A stretch of DNA of 64,000 nt from positions 2,301,518 to 2,365,517 of the forward strand of contig NZ_OY782498.1 of assembly GCF_963677845.1 (NCBI RefSeq), in the 5' to 3' direction. The position numbers and the translations under genes were made by a program. Under the pieces are notes generated by a model, which did not search any database, was not told the origin of the DNA, and worked only from the letters and a program-made list of their open reading frames with translations. This DNA comes from an uncultured Pseudodesulfovibrio sp. Its GTDB lineage: Bacteria > Desulfobacterota > Desulfovibrionia > Desulfovibrionales > Desulfovibrionaceae. Positions 52,457 through 60,781 of this stretch are shown here, one piece after another. Positions within the stretch are counted from its first letter, which is position 1. Each line of letters begins with the position of its first letter.

Positions 52457-53524
52457 CTATTCCACCCCCTGCTCCATCATATACTTAAAAACAGTTTCCA
52501 CAAACTTACCCGACACTACATCCGGCAAAGCAAAATGCGGCATTTCCTTATGAACCATGGAACTGGTATACGCGAACCAAATTTCGGAGGATATCTTGTC
52601 GAGTGCCGGTGTAAGCAAATTCGCCCACAATTCCCCATGTTCACTCTGATCAAGACCGAATGCACGGCACTGCAACGGACGATGTTCAAAAAGCATACAC
52701 TTTCCGTCTTCAAGCAACGGACAGACTGCACCAACTTCTGACAAGCAGTAATCCCCGCCCTCGTCATCATCCAGATCCTGCGCCGCACTCCGTTCGGCCT
52801 GCGCGGTTTTCACGGCCCGCTCGATCACGGCAAGACGCTCTTCGCCAGTCAACTCCAAATTAATCCGATGGCTGATGTGCACCGCTTCTGCAAGCGTCAA
52901 ACTGACTGGCGTCGTACAACATTGATCGTGATCCAACCCGCAAGCCAGTCCTTTCGTCGCCTTGCCACTCTCTTCCAAACGCTGAACCAGTTCTTCGTAG
53001 TCATTAAAAAAAGGAGACAAATCCACCAACCGCTTGAACCCGAGAGACGGTTCACGAACATTCAGTTGTCCAGACTGTTTGCCATACTTGCGAACGGTAC
53101 GCCATTGAACAAAGTTGGCAGGCTTACTCTTGAGCCGTTTGAGGGCCTTCCCGGCCAGTTTGTGACCGAGTCCGCGCCTCAATAAATAAGCATTGAGGAC
53201 AGTCCCGGTACGTCCAATCCCATGACGACAATGAATAAGAACTTTCTTGCCAATATAAATGGCTTCGTCCAGCCATTCCAAAGTTTTTTCCAACTCTATG
53301 AGACTCGGAGCTTCCTCGTCATCCAACGGCAAATAATGCACTTCAAATCCGGCATCTTTCTCAATGTCATGCAAATCACAAAATTCACCACAAAGGTTGA
53401 GAATGGCATCAACTCCTTGCGCATGGATAGCGTCAAGTTGAGGATGACTCATAGGTGCATGCCCTACACCAAGTTGATCAGTCACCCACGTGACTTGATA
53501 GGCGGATTTACACACCTTAGCCAT
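52457..53524 (-). CDS. Dual-specificity phosphatase fused to YkgJ-type metal-binding domain
   Basis: About 355 residues from the ATG at 53524, which has GGAGA at 6 bases and overlaps the stop of the PEP-synthase-like gene. The N-terminal phosphatase (about 1-160) has the P-loop LIHCRHGIGRTG (Cys99-Arg105) and an upstream acid in PLDDEEAPS, as in dual-specificity phosphatases. The C-terminal part (about 190-355) has Cys-rich YkgJ/UPF0153 features: DHDQCCTTPV, GAVCPLLEDGKC and RPLQCRAFGLD. In that family these bind zinc or an iron cluster. The fusion and the operon partner suggest reversal of a phosphorylation connected with the neighbouring PEP-synthase-like protein (inference). Confidence 0.85.
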   Translation of the reverse strand: MAKVCKSAYQVTWVTDQLGVGHAPMSHPQLDAIHAQGVDAILNLCGEFCDLHDIEKDAGFEVHYLPLDDEEAPSLIELEKTLEWLDEAIYIGKKVLIHCRHGIGRTGTVLNAYLLRRGLGHKLAGKALKRLKSKPANFVQWRTVRKYGKQSGQLNVREPSLGFKRLVDLSPFFNDYEELVQRLEESGKATKGLACGLDHDQCCTTPVSLTLAEAVHISHRINLELTGEERLAVIERAVKTAQAERSAAQDLDDDEGGDYCLSEVGAVCPLLEDGKCMLFEHRPLQCRAFGLDQSEHGELWANLLTPALDKISSEIWFAYTSSMVHKEMPHFALPDVVSGKFVETVFKYMMEQGVE

Positions 53525-55964
53525 TACGACTCTCCGCATCCCTGACGAACTTTTTCACTTCTTCACGGACCTGTTCTTCATCACTCATACGCATATCCAT
53601 GAGTCGGGTCACCGCCATAAGATAGCCCAACCGTACAAGCATACGCTGAGTCTCGTTTTCGTCCAAACGTGCACATCGGGCATCGATCATGTCACCGCGA
53701 GTTTCAGTCACGAATCCATAACAATCAAGGACCTGACGAATAAATTCCAGCCGCAACAAGCGTTGGTCAAACCCAGCACCACCGCCTTTGAACCGAAAAT
53801 TAACGTAGTTGGCTCCAGCATCCGAGCCACACACGGAATCGACCACCGAAAAGTGATAACCAAACCGGACCATGAGATGGAGATAATCTTCTGAAATAAG
53901 ACCATAACTGGCCAACAGTTTGGAATCAAAACTGAATATTCCGCCGGAGATCTTATCAAATTCTTCCCAGTCCATATGTGTCAACTTATTCGGCCATACG
54001 ACGCGTTCGTCTGACAAACCATACCAAAGGGCCCACATGGGACGGCATTTGATGTCGTGCGGCGATACGGTCTTCCCATCACCAGCGTTGCCAAACAGCC
54101 CACCACCGAGGTCAAGTATATACATGACAAGAGGCAGATTGGTCTGCAACCGTCTGGCTGAATGCATACCGCGCCCACGTTTGTCCATAATGGAAAACAT
54201 CTCGTTCACGGACTTCTCATGGCAGAAACGGACCACGTCATGTAAACTCTTGCAGCCCATAGGTGTAAAATTATCACTCTGCGGATCGGTCAAATTAAGT
54301 TTCACCGCAATGGGCGCGACTTTGGCATACTGGGCAACCACTCGCTCGGAAATTTTCTTGGCCTTACGCGACCGGGTCATGATCGCTTCAACGCATCCGT
54401 CATACACAGCACCGTGGGTCCCATCCACCGTGACCAACTGTCCAGGCTCAAAAGAAGTTCCCAAGTCACCGACCAATACAGGTACACCTGATTCCCGAGC
54501 CACTGAGGCGAAATGACTGGCTCGGCTACCTGTCCCGGAAATAACACCATTCATATTACCGATGAAGGTCAACAATGACGGTTGCAAGGTCGGTGTCACC
54601 ACCACTGCTCCCTGCGGTATCGTCGCAATGCGCTCACCGGATGAAGCATAATAGATTTCACCACACCCCACACCTGTGGAAGCACGTTCCATTCCTTCAA
54701 GAATCGGTTTGACGGGCAAGGGCTCATGCTCCAAAGCGGCCTCTTCCCGTTCCAACTGCAGAGGACGGCTTTGCAAAATAAACAATTTGCCGGTCACGTC
54801 TTCGGCCCATTCGATATCCTGAGGACAACCAAGTGCTTTTTCCAACTGCATGGCCAACCGGCCCAATTCAACTAGAGTCTCTTCCGGCGGAAGTCCCCCA
54901 GTATCCGGTGTACACTCGTTGTCTATGCGAGGTGTTTCCTCACGGGTAAGAACGGCCTTATCCGGCGAGACACTCCCGTCCACCAGACCATGTCCGAGAC
55001 CGCCCACCCCATAGACTCCCATAGCCTCACGGCCTCGACAATCTGGGTCCTGCGAATAAACAACACCAGCAGTCTCGGCATCCACCATGGGCAACACCAA
55101 AACCGCCATAGCCGTCTGGCTGTCAGTTAATCCATTGGAAATTCGATAGGCCACTGCGCGGGGGCAATACTTGCCCGCCAGTACTCGTTTGTATGCTTCC
55201 AGCACATCATTTGGCGGGACATTCAATTCCGAGGCATATTGACCGGCAAACGAAATTTCACCGTCTTCAGCAAGAGCACTGGAACGGACCGCAATAAGAT
55301 CTTCGCCCTCGATAATTTCGGATACCCCGAATCGAATACCACGAGCGATCTCTTCCGGGACTTCAGCAGCCAAAATCAATTCCTGCATTTCAGCGGTTAA
55401 TCGTGTCAATAAGTCACGGTTACCGACTTCCATCTGTCGAAGACGCCCTTCGATCTCATCGCTCAAACCATTGAAATCTATAAAATAATTAAAAGCATTG
55501 GCCGTAACAACGAAACCAGGGGGAACTGGAACGCCACCCTCAACCTTGGCTCGGCCAAGATTCGCCGCCTTCCCTCCTGTCAAAGCGGGGAATGCCCCCG
55601 CTTCGTCCAAAGAAAGGATATAAGGTGGCCCAACTTCGGGTTGCTCAAGTTCCATCCCCATGCGCACATAAAAATCAATTTTGCGAAAATATTCCGGCAA
55701 ATCCATGTATCTTGTAGGATTCATTTCCATAAGCTGCCCAGCCATGGTGCCCACGGCATTGGACAACTGATTTGTCATCCAAACCGCACGTTGCCTGTCA
55801 GCCAAACGCTTTCCATAAAACATCTCTTCAAGGTCAGCGATCAATTCCAACGCGATAGCATCCTGCGCCAACAGGGACTTGAATGCTTCATATTTACGCC
55901 GCAAAAGTGTGCCTGGAGCAAAAACCTGATAGCTCCAATGCTTAAAGAGTTGTTTTAGGTACAC
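53517..55964 (-). CDS. PEP-synthase-like protein lacking the canonical C-terminal PEP-binding barrel
   Basis: 815 residues, GTG start with AGGAG before it, two bases after the response-regulator stop. An N-terminal helical region (1-120) is followed by a PPDK_N ATP-grasp domain (about 125-420: LTGGKAANLGRAKVEGGVPV, VRSSALAEDGEISFAGQY, DIEWAEDVTGKLFILQSRPL). Next is the mobile phospho-His domain (about 440-530) with active His484 in GTGSRASHFASVARESGVPV. The C-terminal about 270 residues (SDERVVWPNKLTHMDWEEFD) do not show the PEP-utilizer TIM-barrel motifs of PpsA/PPDK. It can probably phosphorylate its own His from ATP but may pass it to something other than pyruvate (inference). Confidence 0.83.
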   Translation of the reverse strand: MYLKQLFKHWSYQVFAPGTLLRRKYEAFKSLLAQDAIALELIADLEEMFYGKRLADRQRAVWMTNQLSNAVGTMAGQLMEMNPTRYMDLPEYFRKIDFYVRMGMELEQPEVGPPYILSLDEAGAFPALTGGKAANLGRAKVEGGVPVPPGFVVTANAFNYFIDFNGLSDEIEGRLRQMEVGNRDLLTRLTAEMQELILAAEVPEEIARGIRFGVSEIIEGEDLIAVRSSALAEDGEISFAGQYASELNVPPNDVLEAYKRVLAGKYCPRAVAYRISNGLTDSQTAMAVLVLPMVDAETAGVVYSQDPDCRGREAMGVYGVGGLGHGLVDGSVSPDKAVLTREETPRIDNECTPDTGGLPPEETLVELGRLAMQLEKALGCPQDIEWAEDVTGKLFILQSRPLQLEREEAALEHEPLPVKPILEGMERASTGVGCGEIYYASSGERIATIPQGAVVVTPTLQPSLLTFIGNMNGVISGTGSRASHFASVARESGVPVLVGDLGTSFEPGQLVTVDGTHGAVYDGCVEAIMTRSRKAKKISERVVAQYAKVAPIAVKLNLTDPQSDNFTPMGCKSLHDVVRFCHEKSVNEMFSIMDKRGRGMHSARRLQTNLPLVMYILDLGGGLFGNAGDGKTVSPHDIKCRPMWALWYGLSDERVVWPNKLTHMDWEEFDKISGGIFSFDSKLLASYGLISEDYLHLMVRFGYHFSVVDSVCGSDAGANYVNFRFKGGGAGFDQRLLRLEFIRQVLDCYGFVTETRGDMIDARCARLDENETQRMLVRLGYLMAVTRLMDMRMSDEEQVREEVKKFVRDAESRNG

Positions 55965-55965
55965 G

Positions 55966-56325
55966 TTATTCTCCTAGAACTTCCGAAACCTTGGTTTCGA
56001 GCTCTTCCTTATTGATAGGCTTGACGCAATATTCCTGAGCCCCAAGCCGTAAGGACTCTCGGGCTGTTTCCAATGTAGGATACCCCGTGAGCATAATCGC
56101 CTTCATGTCAGGGTTGATCTTTTTCAACTCTTCCAAGGCCTCCACTCCGGTCATTTTCTTGAGTTTAATATCAAGAATAGCCAAATCCACGGAATTTTCT
56201 TCCGCAAACTTCAACGCATCTTCCTCTTCAGTAAAATTAAAAACGGTATGATCCTTCCGCTCCAAAATGCGCTTGACCAGCACACCGGCATCTGAAATGT
56301 CGTCCAATACAAGTATATTTGCCAT
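55966..56325 (-). CDS. CheY-like response regulator
   Basis: 119 residues, a single receiver domain. The acidic pair is Asp8-Asp9 (LVLDDISDAG), the phospho-acceptor Asp52 (LAILDIKLKKMTG), with Thr80 (MLTGYPT) and Lys102 (CVKPINKEE) completing the active site. No output domain is present, so it acts by protein contact or as a phosphorelay partner. It lies 8 bases downstream of the histidine kinase gene and 2 bases before the GTG of the PEP-synthase-like gene, so that gene product is a candidate output (inference). GGAGCAGG precedes the ATG. Confidence 0.95.
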   Translation of the reverse strand: MANILVLDDISDAGVLVKRILERKDHTVFNFTEEEDALKFAEENSVDLAILDIKLKKMTGVEALEELKKINPDMKAIMLTGYPTLETARESLRLGAQEYCVKPINKEELETKVSEVLGE

Positions 56326-56333
56326 GCCTGCTC

Positions 56334-58388
56334 CTAACCTTCATTGCTCCCGTCTCTGGACTGATGATCCAGAGGGAGGTTGATTTCAAAAACTGTTCCC
56401 GGTCCACAGTAACCGTCACATTCAGGGAACCCAAAACCTTCGGGCAACGGACTCGTAGCCGCTATTTCGCCGTCATGGTCTTCGATAATACCAAACGAGA
56501 CAGACAGTCCCAATCCGGTTCCCTGCCCCACGGCTTTGGTACTATAAAACGGGTCAAAAATATTCTTCAATTTATCGTTGGAAATTCCGACACCACAGTC
56601 AGCAACCCACACGGATACAATCCCAGCAGGGGTGTCGAGTTTTGTTCTGATGAGTATGGTGCCACCATCTGCGCCCATTGCATCGCGGGCGTTTGTCAGC
56701 AGGTTGATCCACACCTGTTTCAATTTTTCAGGATCACCATAAATGATGGGATACCGATCATCCATCTCAGTGAGGATATCCACCTTGTCCAGCTTGAATG
56801 TATGTCGCACCAAACTGACGGCTTCCAAAACAGAATTATTGAAACACATCTCACGCTTGGCGGAATCTGTCTGGCGGGAAAATCCCAGCAAATCAGCAAC
56901 GATCTTCTTGCAAACCTTGGTCTGCTTCTCAATGATCACCAGATCGTCATACATCTGACCACCTTCCTCAACATCCTCTTGCAACAACTGAGAGTATCCA
57001 AGGATAATACCAAGAGGAGTGTTGATTTCATGGGCCACGCCACCAGCCAACAAGCCGAGTGATTCCATCTTCTGCGCTTGGATGAGCTGATTTTCATATC
57101 CTTTTATGTCGGAAATATCGCGATCAGTGCGCAACAGACCGTCAATGCGCCCGTCCGCATCCAAAACCGGCACGCAGACGACATGGAACCACCGTTGGCT
57201 TCCTTCACCCTTAATCTGAATTTGAGTGTCAATCCGACGGCCGGATTGAAGGATATCACGGGCCGCCATATGGCGCTCCTCAGCTTCGCCCTCATAAAAA
57301 AGATCAAAGTCCGTTTTGCCCACAACTTCGGCAATTGAAACCCCTACGGAATCGGCAAAACCCTTGTTACATGCTTGATAACGCATGGTGGCATCCATCA
57401 AGGAGACCCGATCAGGCGTCATGTCCAAAATTGTCCGCATAAGTCTTTGCTGATCGCGCAAACTCCGATCTGCTGAACGCAATTCATTGATATGCGTCTT
57501 AAGGGAAACGGCCATAACGTCAAATGTCTCAGCCAGATCCTGAATTTCATCCCCGGCATTTTGCCGATACACGGAGCAGACCCGACACGACTGCAACCGA
57601 CATTGAAAATTGCTCTCATTATCGCAATCAGGACACATTGTCCCCGCTATATACCAACATCGACGCCGTGTTTCCCCGTGGGCGGGACATTCCGTCAAAT
57701 CGCAATTTTGCCGCTCCCAGCAATGAATCCCTCCGGCCGGTGAGGATTGAATATTCAAATTGCCGGTCAGCATTTCTTCTGCATGAGCGCGAAGCAATCC
57801 CAAACGCACAGTAACACGTCTGGCAAAATAGGTTCCTATTGACGTAGCAATAATCAAAGCCCCGGCAAACAGCCCGGCCATCAGAGTAATCTGGTGTTGA
57901 ACGGACCTATTTATACGAGCCGTGGACAAACCGATTCGCACAACCCCGAGCTGTCCATCGGACACCTCTATCGGAGCCGCAAAATCATACATCCGTCGTG
58001 ATCCATCTTCCAAAAGCTGAATATGTAGCTTACCGCCATCCCCCAAGCCATTGGCAGTCAATAAATCAACAGGAAATCTTCGTTGGAATGTATGGGCCAT
58101 GACATGACCACTTCTATCCTGAACAAAGGCGTAAACAACGTCTTCTACCCGACTTTGTTCGTCCACCATGTTCTTCAACCGCAAAAAATCTCGCGCTAAG
58201 ATAGGATCAATCGCCCGAACAGCCAGGCTCCCGGCTAACGAAGATCCACGCATCTTGCTCTCTTCGACCAAAGAATTAGCGCTCATGTACCCGACCATGG
58301 GCAACAACAAAAGAGCCATTACAATAAGTATGGCCGACATGCCCATATTGAGCTTGTTACGAAATCGAAGTCTGGGGAAAAGTCTCAT
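56334..58388 (-). CDS. Sensor histidine kinase with Cys-rich insert and PAS domain
   Basis: 684 residues. Order: membrane helix (about 16-40), periplasmic sensor (about 45-175), second helix (about 180-200) and HAMP. A Cys-rich insert (about 225-275) contains nine Cys between CWERQNCDLTEC and CRLQSCRVC, with two C-W pairs as in two-CW domains. A PAS domain (about 320-430) is followed by the His phosphorylation site (HEINTPLGIILGY, His about 450) and the HATPase domain (WINLLTNARDAMG, WVADCGVGISNDKLKNIF, GTGLGLSVSFGI). The insert may bind a metal or cluster and sense redox. It is linked to the PhnD-like gene (12 bases) upstream and the response regulator downstream. Confidence 0.93.
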   Translation of the reverse strand: MRLFPRLRFRNKLNMGMSAILIVMALLLLPMVGYMSANSLVEESKMRGSSLAGSLAVRAIDPILARDFLRLKNMVDEQSRVEDVVYAFVQDRSGHVMAHTFQRRFPVDLLTANGLGDGGKLHIQLLEDGSRRMYDFAAPIEVSDGQLGVVRIGLSTARINRSVQHQITLMAGLFAGALIIATSIGTYFARRVTVRLGLLRAHAEEMLTGNLNIQSSPAGGIHCWERQNCDLTECPAHGETRRRCWYIAGTMCPDCDNESNFQCRLQSCRVCSVYRQNAGDEIQDLAETFDVMAVSLKTHINELRSADRSLRDQQRLMRTILDMTPDRVSLMDATMRYQACNKGFADSVGVSIAEVVGKTDFDLFYEGEAEERHMAARDILQSGRRIDTQIQIKGEGSQRWFHVVCVPVLDADGRIDGLLRTDRDISDIKGYENQLIQAQKMESLGLLAGGVAHEINTPLGIILGYSQLLQEDVEEGGQMYDDLVIIEKQTKVCKKIVADLLGFSRQTDSAKREMCFNNSVLEAVSLVRHTFKLDKVDILTEMDDRYPIIYGDPEKLKQVWINLLTNARDAMGADGGTILIRTKLDTPAGIVSVWVADCGVGISNDKLKNIFDPFYSTKAVGQGTGLGLSVSFGIIEDHDGEIAATSPLPEGFGFPECDGYCGPGTVFEINLPLDHQSRDGSNEG

Positions 58389-58400
58389 GTATCAATCCGC

Positions 58401-59366
58401 CTATTGGTCCAGACCAAGTTTACCGACCAATTCCCTGACCGGATCATAGTCTGAATCCTGCACGGGAATAATACCGTGCATACCAGCCGATGACAAAATT
58501 TCACGATCGGGTTCGCGCCGATAATTCAAGGCAAACATGGCATGAGAAATGGCTTGAACCACATCAGGGTCAAGGCCTTTCCGGGCCGCATAAACCCAAC
58601 CGGGATACAACCGGGTTTGAGCCAGCACTCGGATATCGTCGAGATTGATCTTCCCGGCAACTACATCGAGGGTGCCTTTACGAATTGTTCCGATGTCAAA
58701 AGCCCCAGCATGAACAGCCAAAACAACTTTTTCCTGTTTCCCACCCGGACCGGGAGCAAAGTCAACGGTTTCGAAATCGCTCACATTAAGATTATTGTCG
58801 AAGAACAGCCCAAGCGGAAACAAATAACCACCGGCCGACTCTGGGTCCACGGCAATCCACCGTTTTCCACGACAATCCTCAATGGTTTTAAGATCAGAAT
58901 TATCAGCTCGACAAATTATCTGTCCTTGAAAATCAGGATGACCAGACGGTTCAACTATACCGGCGAAGGCAGTGGCGCCGACTTTGGCCAGACGCGTGTA
59001 AACGAAAGGATTTGAATAGGAAATATCAATCTCGCCTCGCTCCACCATCTTGATATGTTCATCGAAAGTATCAGGGAAAATCTGCCTGAGCGGCAACCCG
59101 GTATATTTGCGAAGATATTCGAGGAGTTGGCGATGTCTTTGATATGAAATCGTATGCGAATATTGGGGAAGATAAGCATAGGTAATGGCCTCGACCTGCC
59201 GTGGAGCAACCAAGGCCTCCCGCTTGGACAAGTCCACTGTAACAGCTTCCTCATCAGAACAACCAGTCAGGACACTGGCCATGACTGCAAGTATCAGGAG
59301 ACAACTCGCGCCCCAAACGCCACGAAAGCCATATAGAAATACTGTTTTCATCATATCCATTTTCAT
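58401..59366 (-). CDS. PhnD-like periplasmic binding lipoprotein
   Basis: 321 residues. A signal peptide with lipobox SVLTGCSDEE leads into a type-II substrate-binding fold: DTFDEHIKMVERGEIDISYSNP, PFVYTRLAKVGATAFAGIV, then KTIEDCRGKRWIAVDPESAGG with YLFPLGLFF, as in phosphate/phosphite/phosphonate-binding PhnD relatives. No transporter gene is beside it; a sensor kinase gene follows immediately. It therefore probably presents its ligand to the kinase sensor rather than to a permease (inference). The start is the ATG at 59366 (MKMDMMK, with two further ATGs within six codons) and no strong ribosome site is seen. Confidence 0.88.
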   Translation of the reverse strand: MKMDMMKTVFLYGFRGVWGASCLLILAVMASVLTGCSDEEAVTVDLSKREALVAPRQVEAITYAYLPQYSHTISYQRHRQLLEYLRKYTGLPLRQIFPDTFDEHIKMVERGEIDISYSNPFVYTRLAKVGATAFAGIVEPSGHPDFQGQIICRADNSDLKTIEDCRGKRWIAVDPESAGGYLFPLGLFFDNNLNVSDFETVDFAPGPGGKQEKVVLAVHAGAFDIGTIRKGTLDVVAGKINLDDIRVLAQTRLYPGWVYAARKGLDPDVVQAISHAMFALNYRREPDREILSSAGMHGIIPVQDSDYDPVRELVGKLGLDQ

Positions 59367-59516
59367 GCACGATCTATGAGCAGTTCTTCAATGAACGCCC
59401 CGTAACAATACAGAAATTCTTTCCCTAGTCCAACATGTCTTAACCCTTGGCAACCGGCCTCTTTGCCAGTATGAATACATCAACACAAATCAACTGCGCC
59501 ACCAAGGAGAACATAT

Positions 59517-60029
59517 ATGGCCACTACATACAAAGTCCCCATGCACAGAGTGATTCTAGCGCTCTTTCTGATCGTTGTTACAGCGATCGCCGCAGCCGTT
59601 GCTTGGAGCTTCAACTCTGGCCTGACCTGGACCGGCATCTGTTTGGTCGCCGTGGCTGGCCCACTGTCAATTTTCTATTGGTACATGCTCTATATCACAC
59701 CAAAACGTGCAGCCATTACAGTAGCAGATGAAGGCATCCTGCTGGCGGCACCGCCTTTTGCCTCCGCAGTCATTCCCTGGGCAAGTGTGGAAAAGACCTT
59801 TGAGGCCAACCTCAATACGGACGAAGCTTTCAAGATCATCAAAGCCAAAAAGCACATGAGCTTCGGCGGCTATAAATCAGGAGTTGTTCTGGTGAAGGAT
59901 GACAAAGAAGCCGTCATCGTTTCCAACAGACCGGACGTCATGTGTTTTCAAACAGCTGATCGTTTCTACCTGCTCGGCCCTTCCGACCTTGAAGGATTCA
60001 AGGAAGCTGTGAAGGAAATGGCTCCCTAA
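59517..60029 (+). CDS. Membrane protein with PH-like domain
   Basis: 170 residues. Two N-terminal membrane helices (about 12-35 and 40-62) are followed by a cytoplasmic beta-rich region (about 65-165; AAITVADEGILLAAPPFAS, AVIPWASVEKTFEANLNTD, CFQTADRFYLLGPSD) as in bacterial PH (bPH_6/YdbS-like) proteins. GGAG precedes the ATG by about 9 bases. It is a stand-alone gene with its own terminator. Function is unknown; such proteins are usually linked to membrane stress or lipid sensing. Confidence 0.65.
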   Translation: MATTYKVPMHRVILALFLIVVTAIAAAVAWSFNSGLTWTGICLVAVAGPLSIFYWYMLYITPKRAAITVADEGILLAAPPFASAVIPWASVEKTFEANLNTDEAFKIIKAKKHMSFGGYKSGVVLVKDDKEAVIVSNRPDVMCFQTADRFYLLGPSDLEGFKEAVKEMAP

Positions 60030-60057
60030 TACCTCGTTCCATTTTCTATTTCAAAGA

Positions 60058-60088
60058 ACAAAGCCGCCCCATAAGGGCGGCTTTTTTG
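60058..60088 (+). terminator. Rho-independent terminator of the PH-domain gene
   Basis: Stem AAAGCCGCCC/GGGCGGCTTT with loop CATAA and a run of T. Confidence 0.9.
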
Positions 60089-60100
60089 TGGTATCGGTAA

Positions 60101-60709
60101 TCAGGATTTTTCCGGTATCGGCGTCTCGCCCTGTTGTTCTTTGTCTTGTACCAAATCCATAAAGGTCATCATATCATCGGTTGCTTCGTTTTCCTTTACC
60201 TTCTGTTTGATGGTGCGGAAAAACGGTAACCATGGTTTGGCTTGACTGAACAAAAGACGGATGACGATATAAATCGGAATAAAAACAAAAGCAGGACCGA
60301 CTGCACCGATGTATGGGACAACAAAATCAACTTGTCCAAAACGATAGAACAGCCAACCGATAGCAAAAGGCACTACCCATAAGGAAGAGGCAAACAGTGC
60401 CATACGAGAGAAGAAATTTTTACCGAAAGCGTCATTGGCAATGGAATTACAGGCCTTCCAGGCGGTCTTATCTTTGACGCCCAAAGCCCTGACAGAAAGA
60501 TTGTGATGATCAACCATGTCACGGTTGATTTTAGCAAAATGGCGTTTATTCAAAAAATAAACACCCGCCATGCAAAGCTCGCCTATGACTGTTGTCAGAA
60601 TGCAGACCCAGAGAAGACCTATGGCGAATCCCACATACGGATTATCACTAGTGCGGAATGCCCAGATCATCCAGGGATCAAGAAATTCGTAAATCATTTG
60701 GCCGGTCAT
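60101..60709 (-). CDS. Small polytopic membrane protein, family not recognised
   Basis: 202 residues with four hydrophobic helices (about 25-50, 100-125, 130-160; the first includes GFAIGLLWVCILTTVIGELC) and charged loops (NKRHFAKINRDMVDHHNLS). The C-terminal tail is charged (about 175-202, IKQKVKENEATDDMMTF). AGGATAG precedes the ATG. It lies downstream of the TauE exporter gene with only a hairpin between them, so it probably belongs to the same operon and could be an accessory subunit (inference). I do not recognise the family. Confidence 0.6.
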   Translation of the reverse strand: MTGQMIYEFLDPWMIWAFRTSDNPYVGFAIGLLWVCILTTVIGELCMAGVYFLNKRHFAKINRDMVDHHNLSVRALGVKDKTAWKACNSIANDAFGKNFFSRMALFASSLWVVPFAIGWLFYRFGQVDFVVPYIGAVGPAFVFIPIYIVIRLLFSQAKPWLPFFRTIKQKVKENEATDDMMTFMDLVQDKEQQGETPIPEKS

Positions 60710-60731
60710 GGTCTATCCTGTTTGGTTTGAA

Positions 60732-60756
60732 GAGGCCGCCCAAAATGGGCGGCCTC
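60732..60756 (-). promoter_or_regulatory. Intercistronic hairpin after the TauE gene
   Basis: A 10-base perfect stem GAGGCCGCCC/GGGCGGCCTC with a 5-base loop. No T run follows on the minus strand, so it is more likely an mRNA stabiliser or partial terminator. Confidence 0.55.
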
Positions 60757-60781
60757 CATTGAATCTTTGATTGGTCGCGAC

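Noticed and set aside
59448-59475. Sigma54-like promoter before the PH-domain gene (TTGGCAAC ... TTTGCC)
   Set aside because: The distance between the GG and GC elements is 14 rather than 10 bases.
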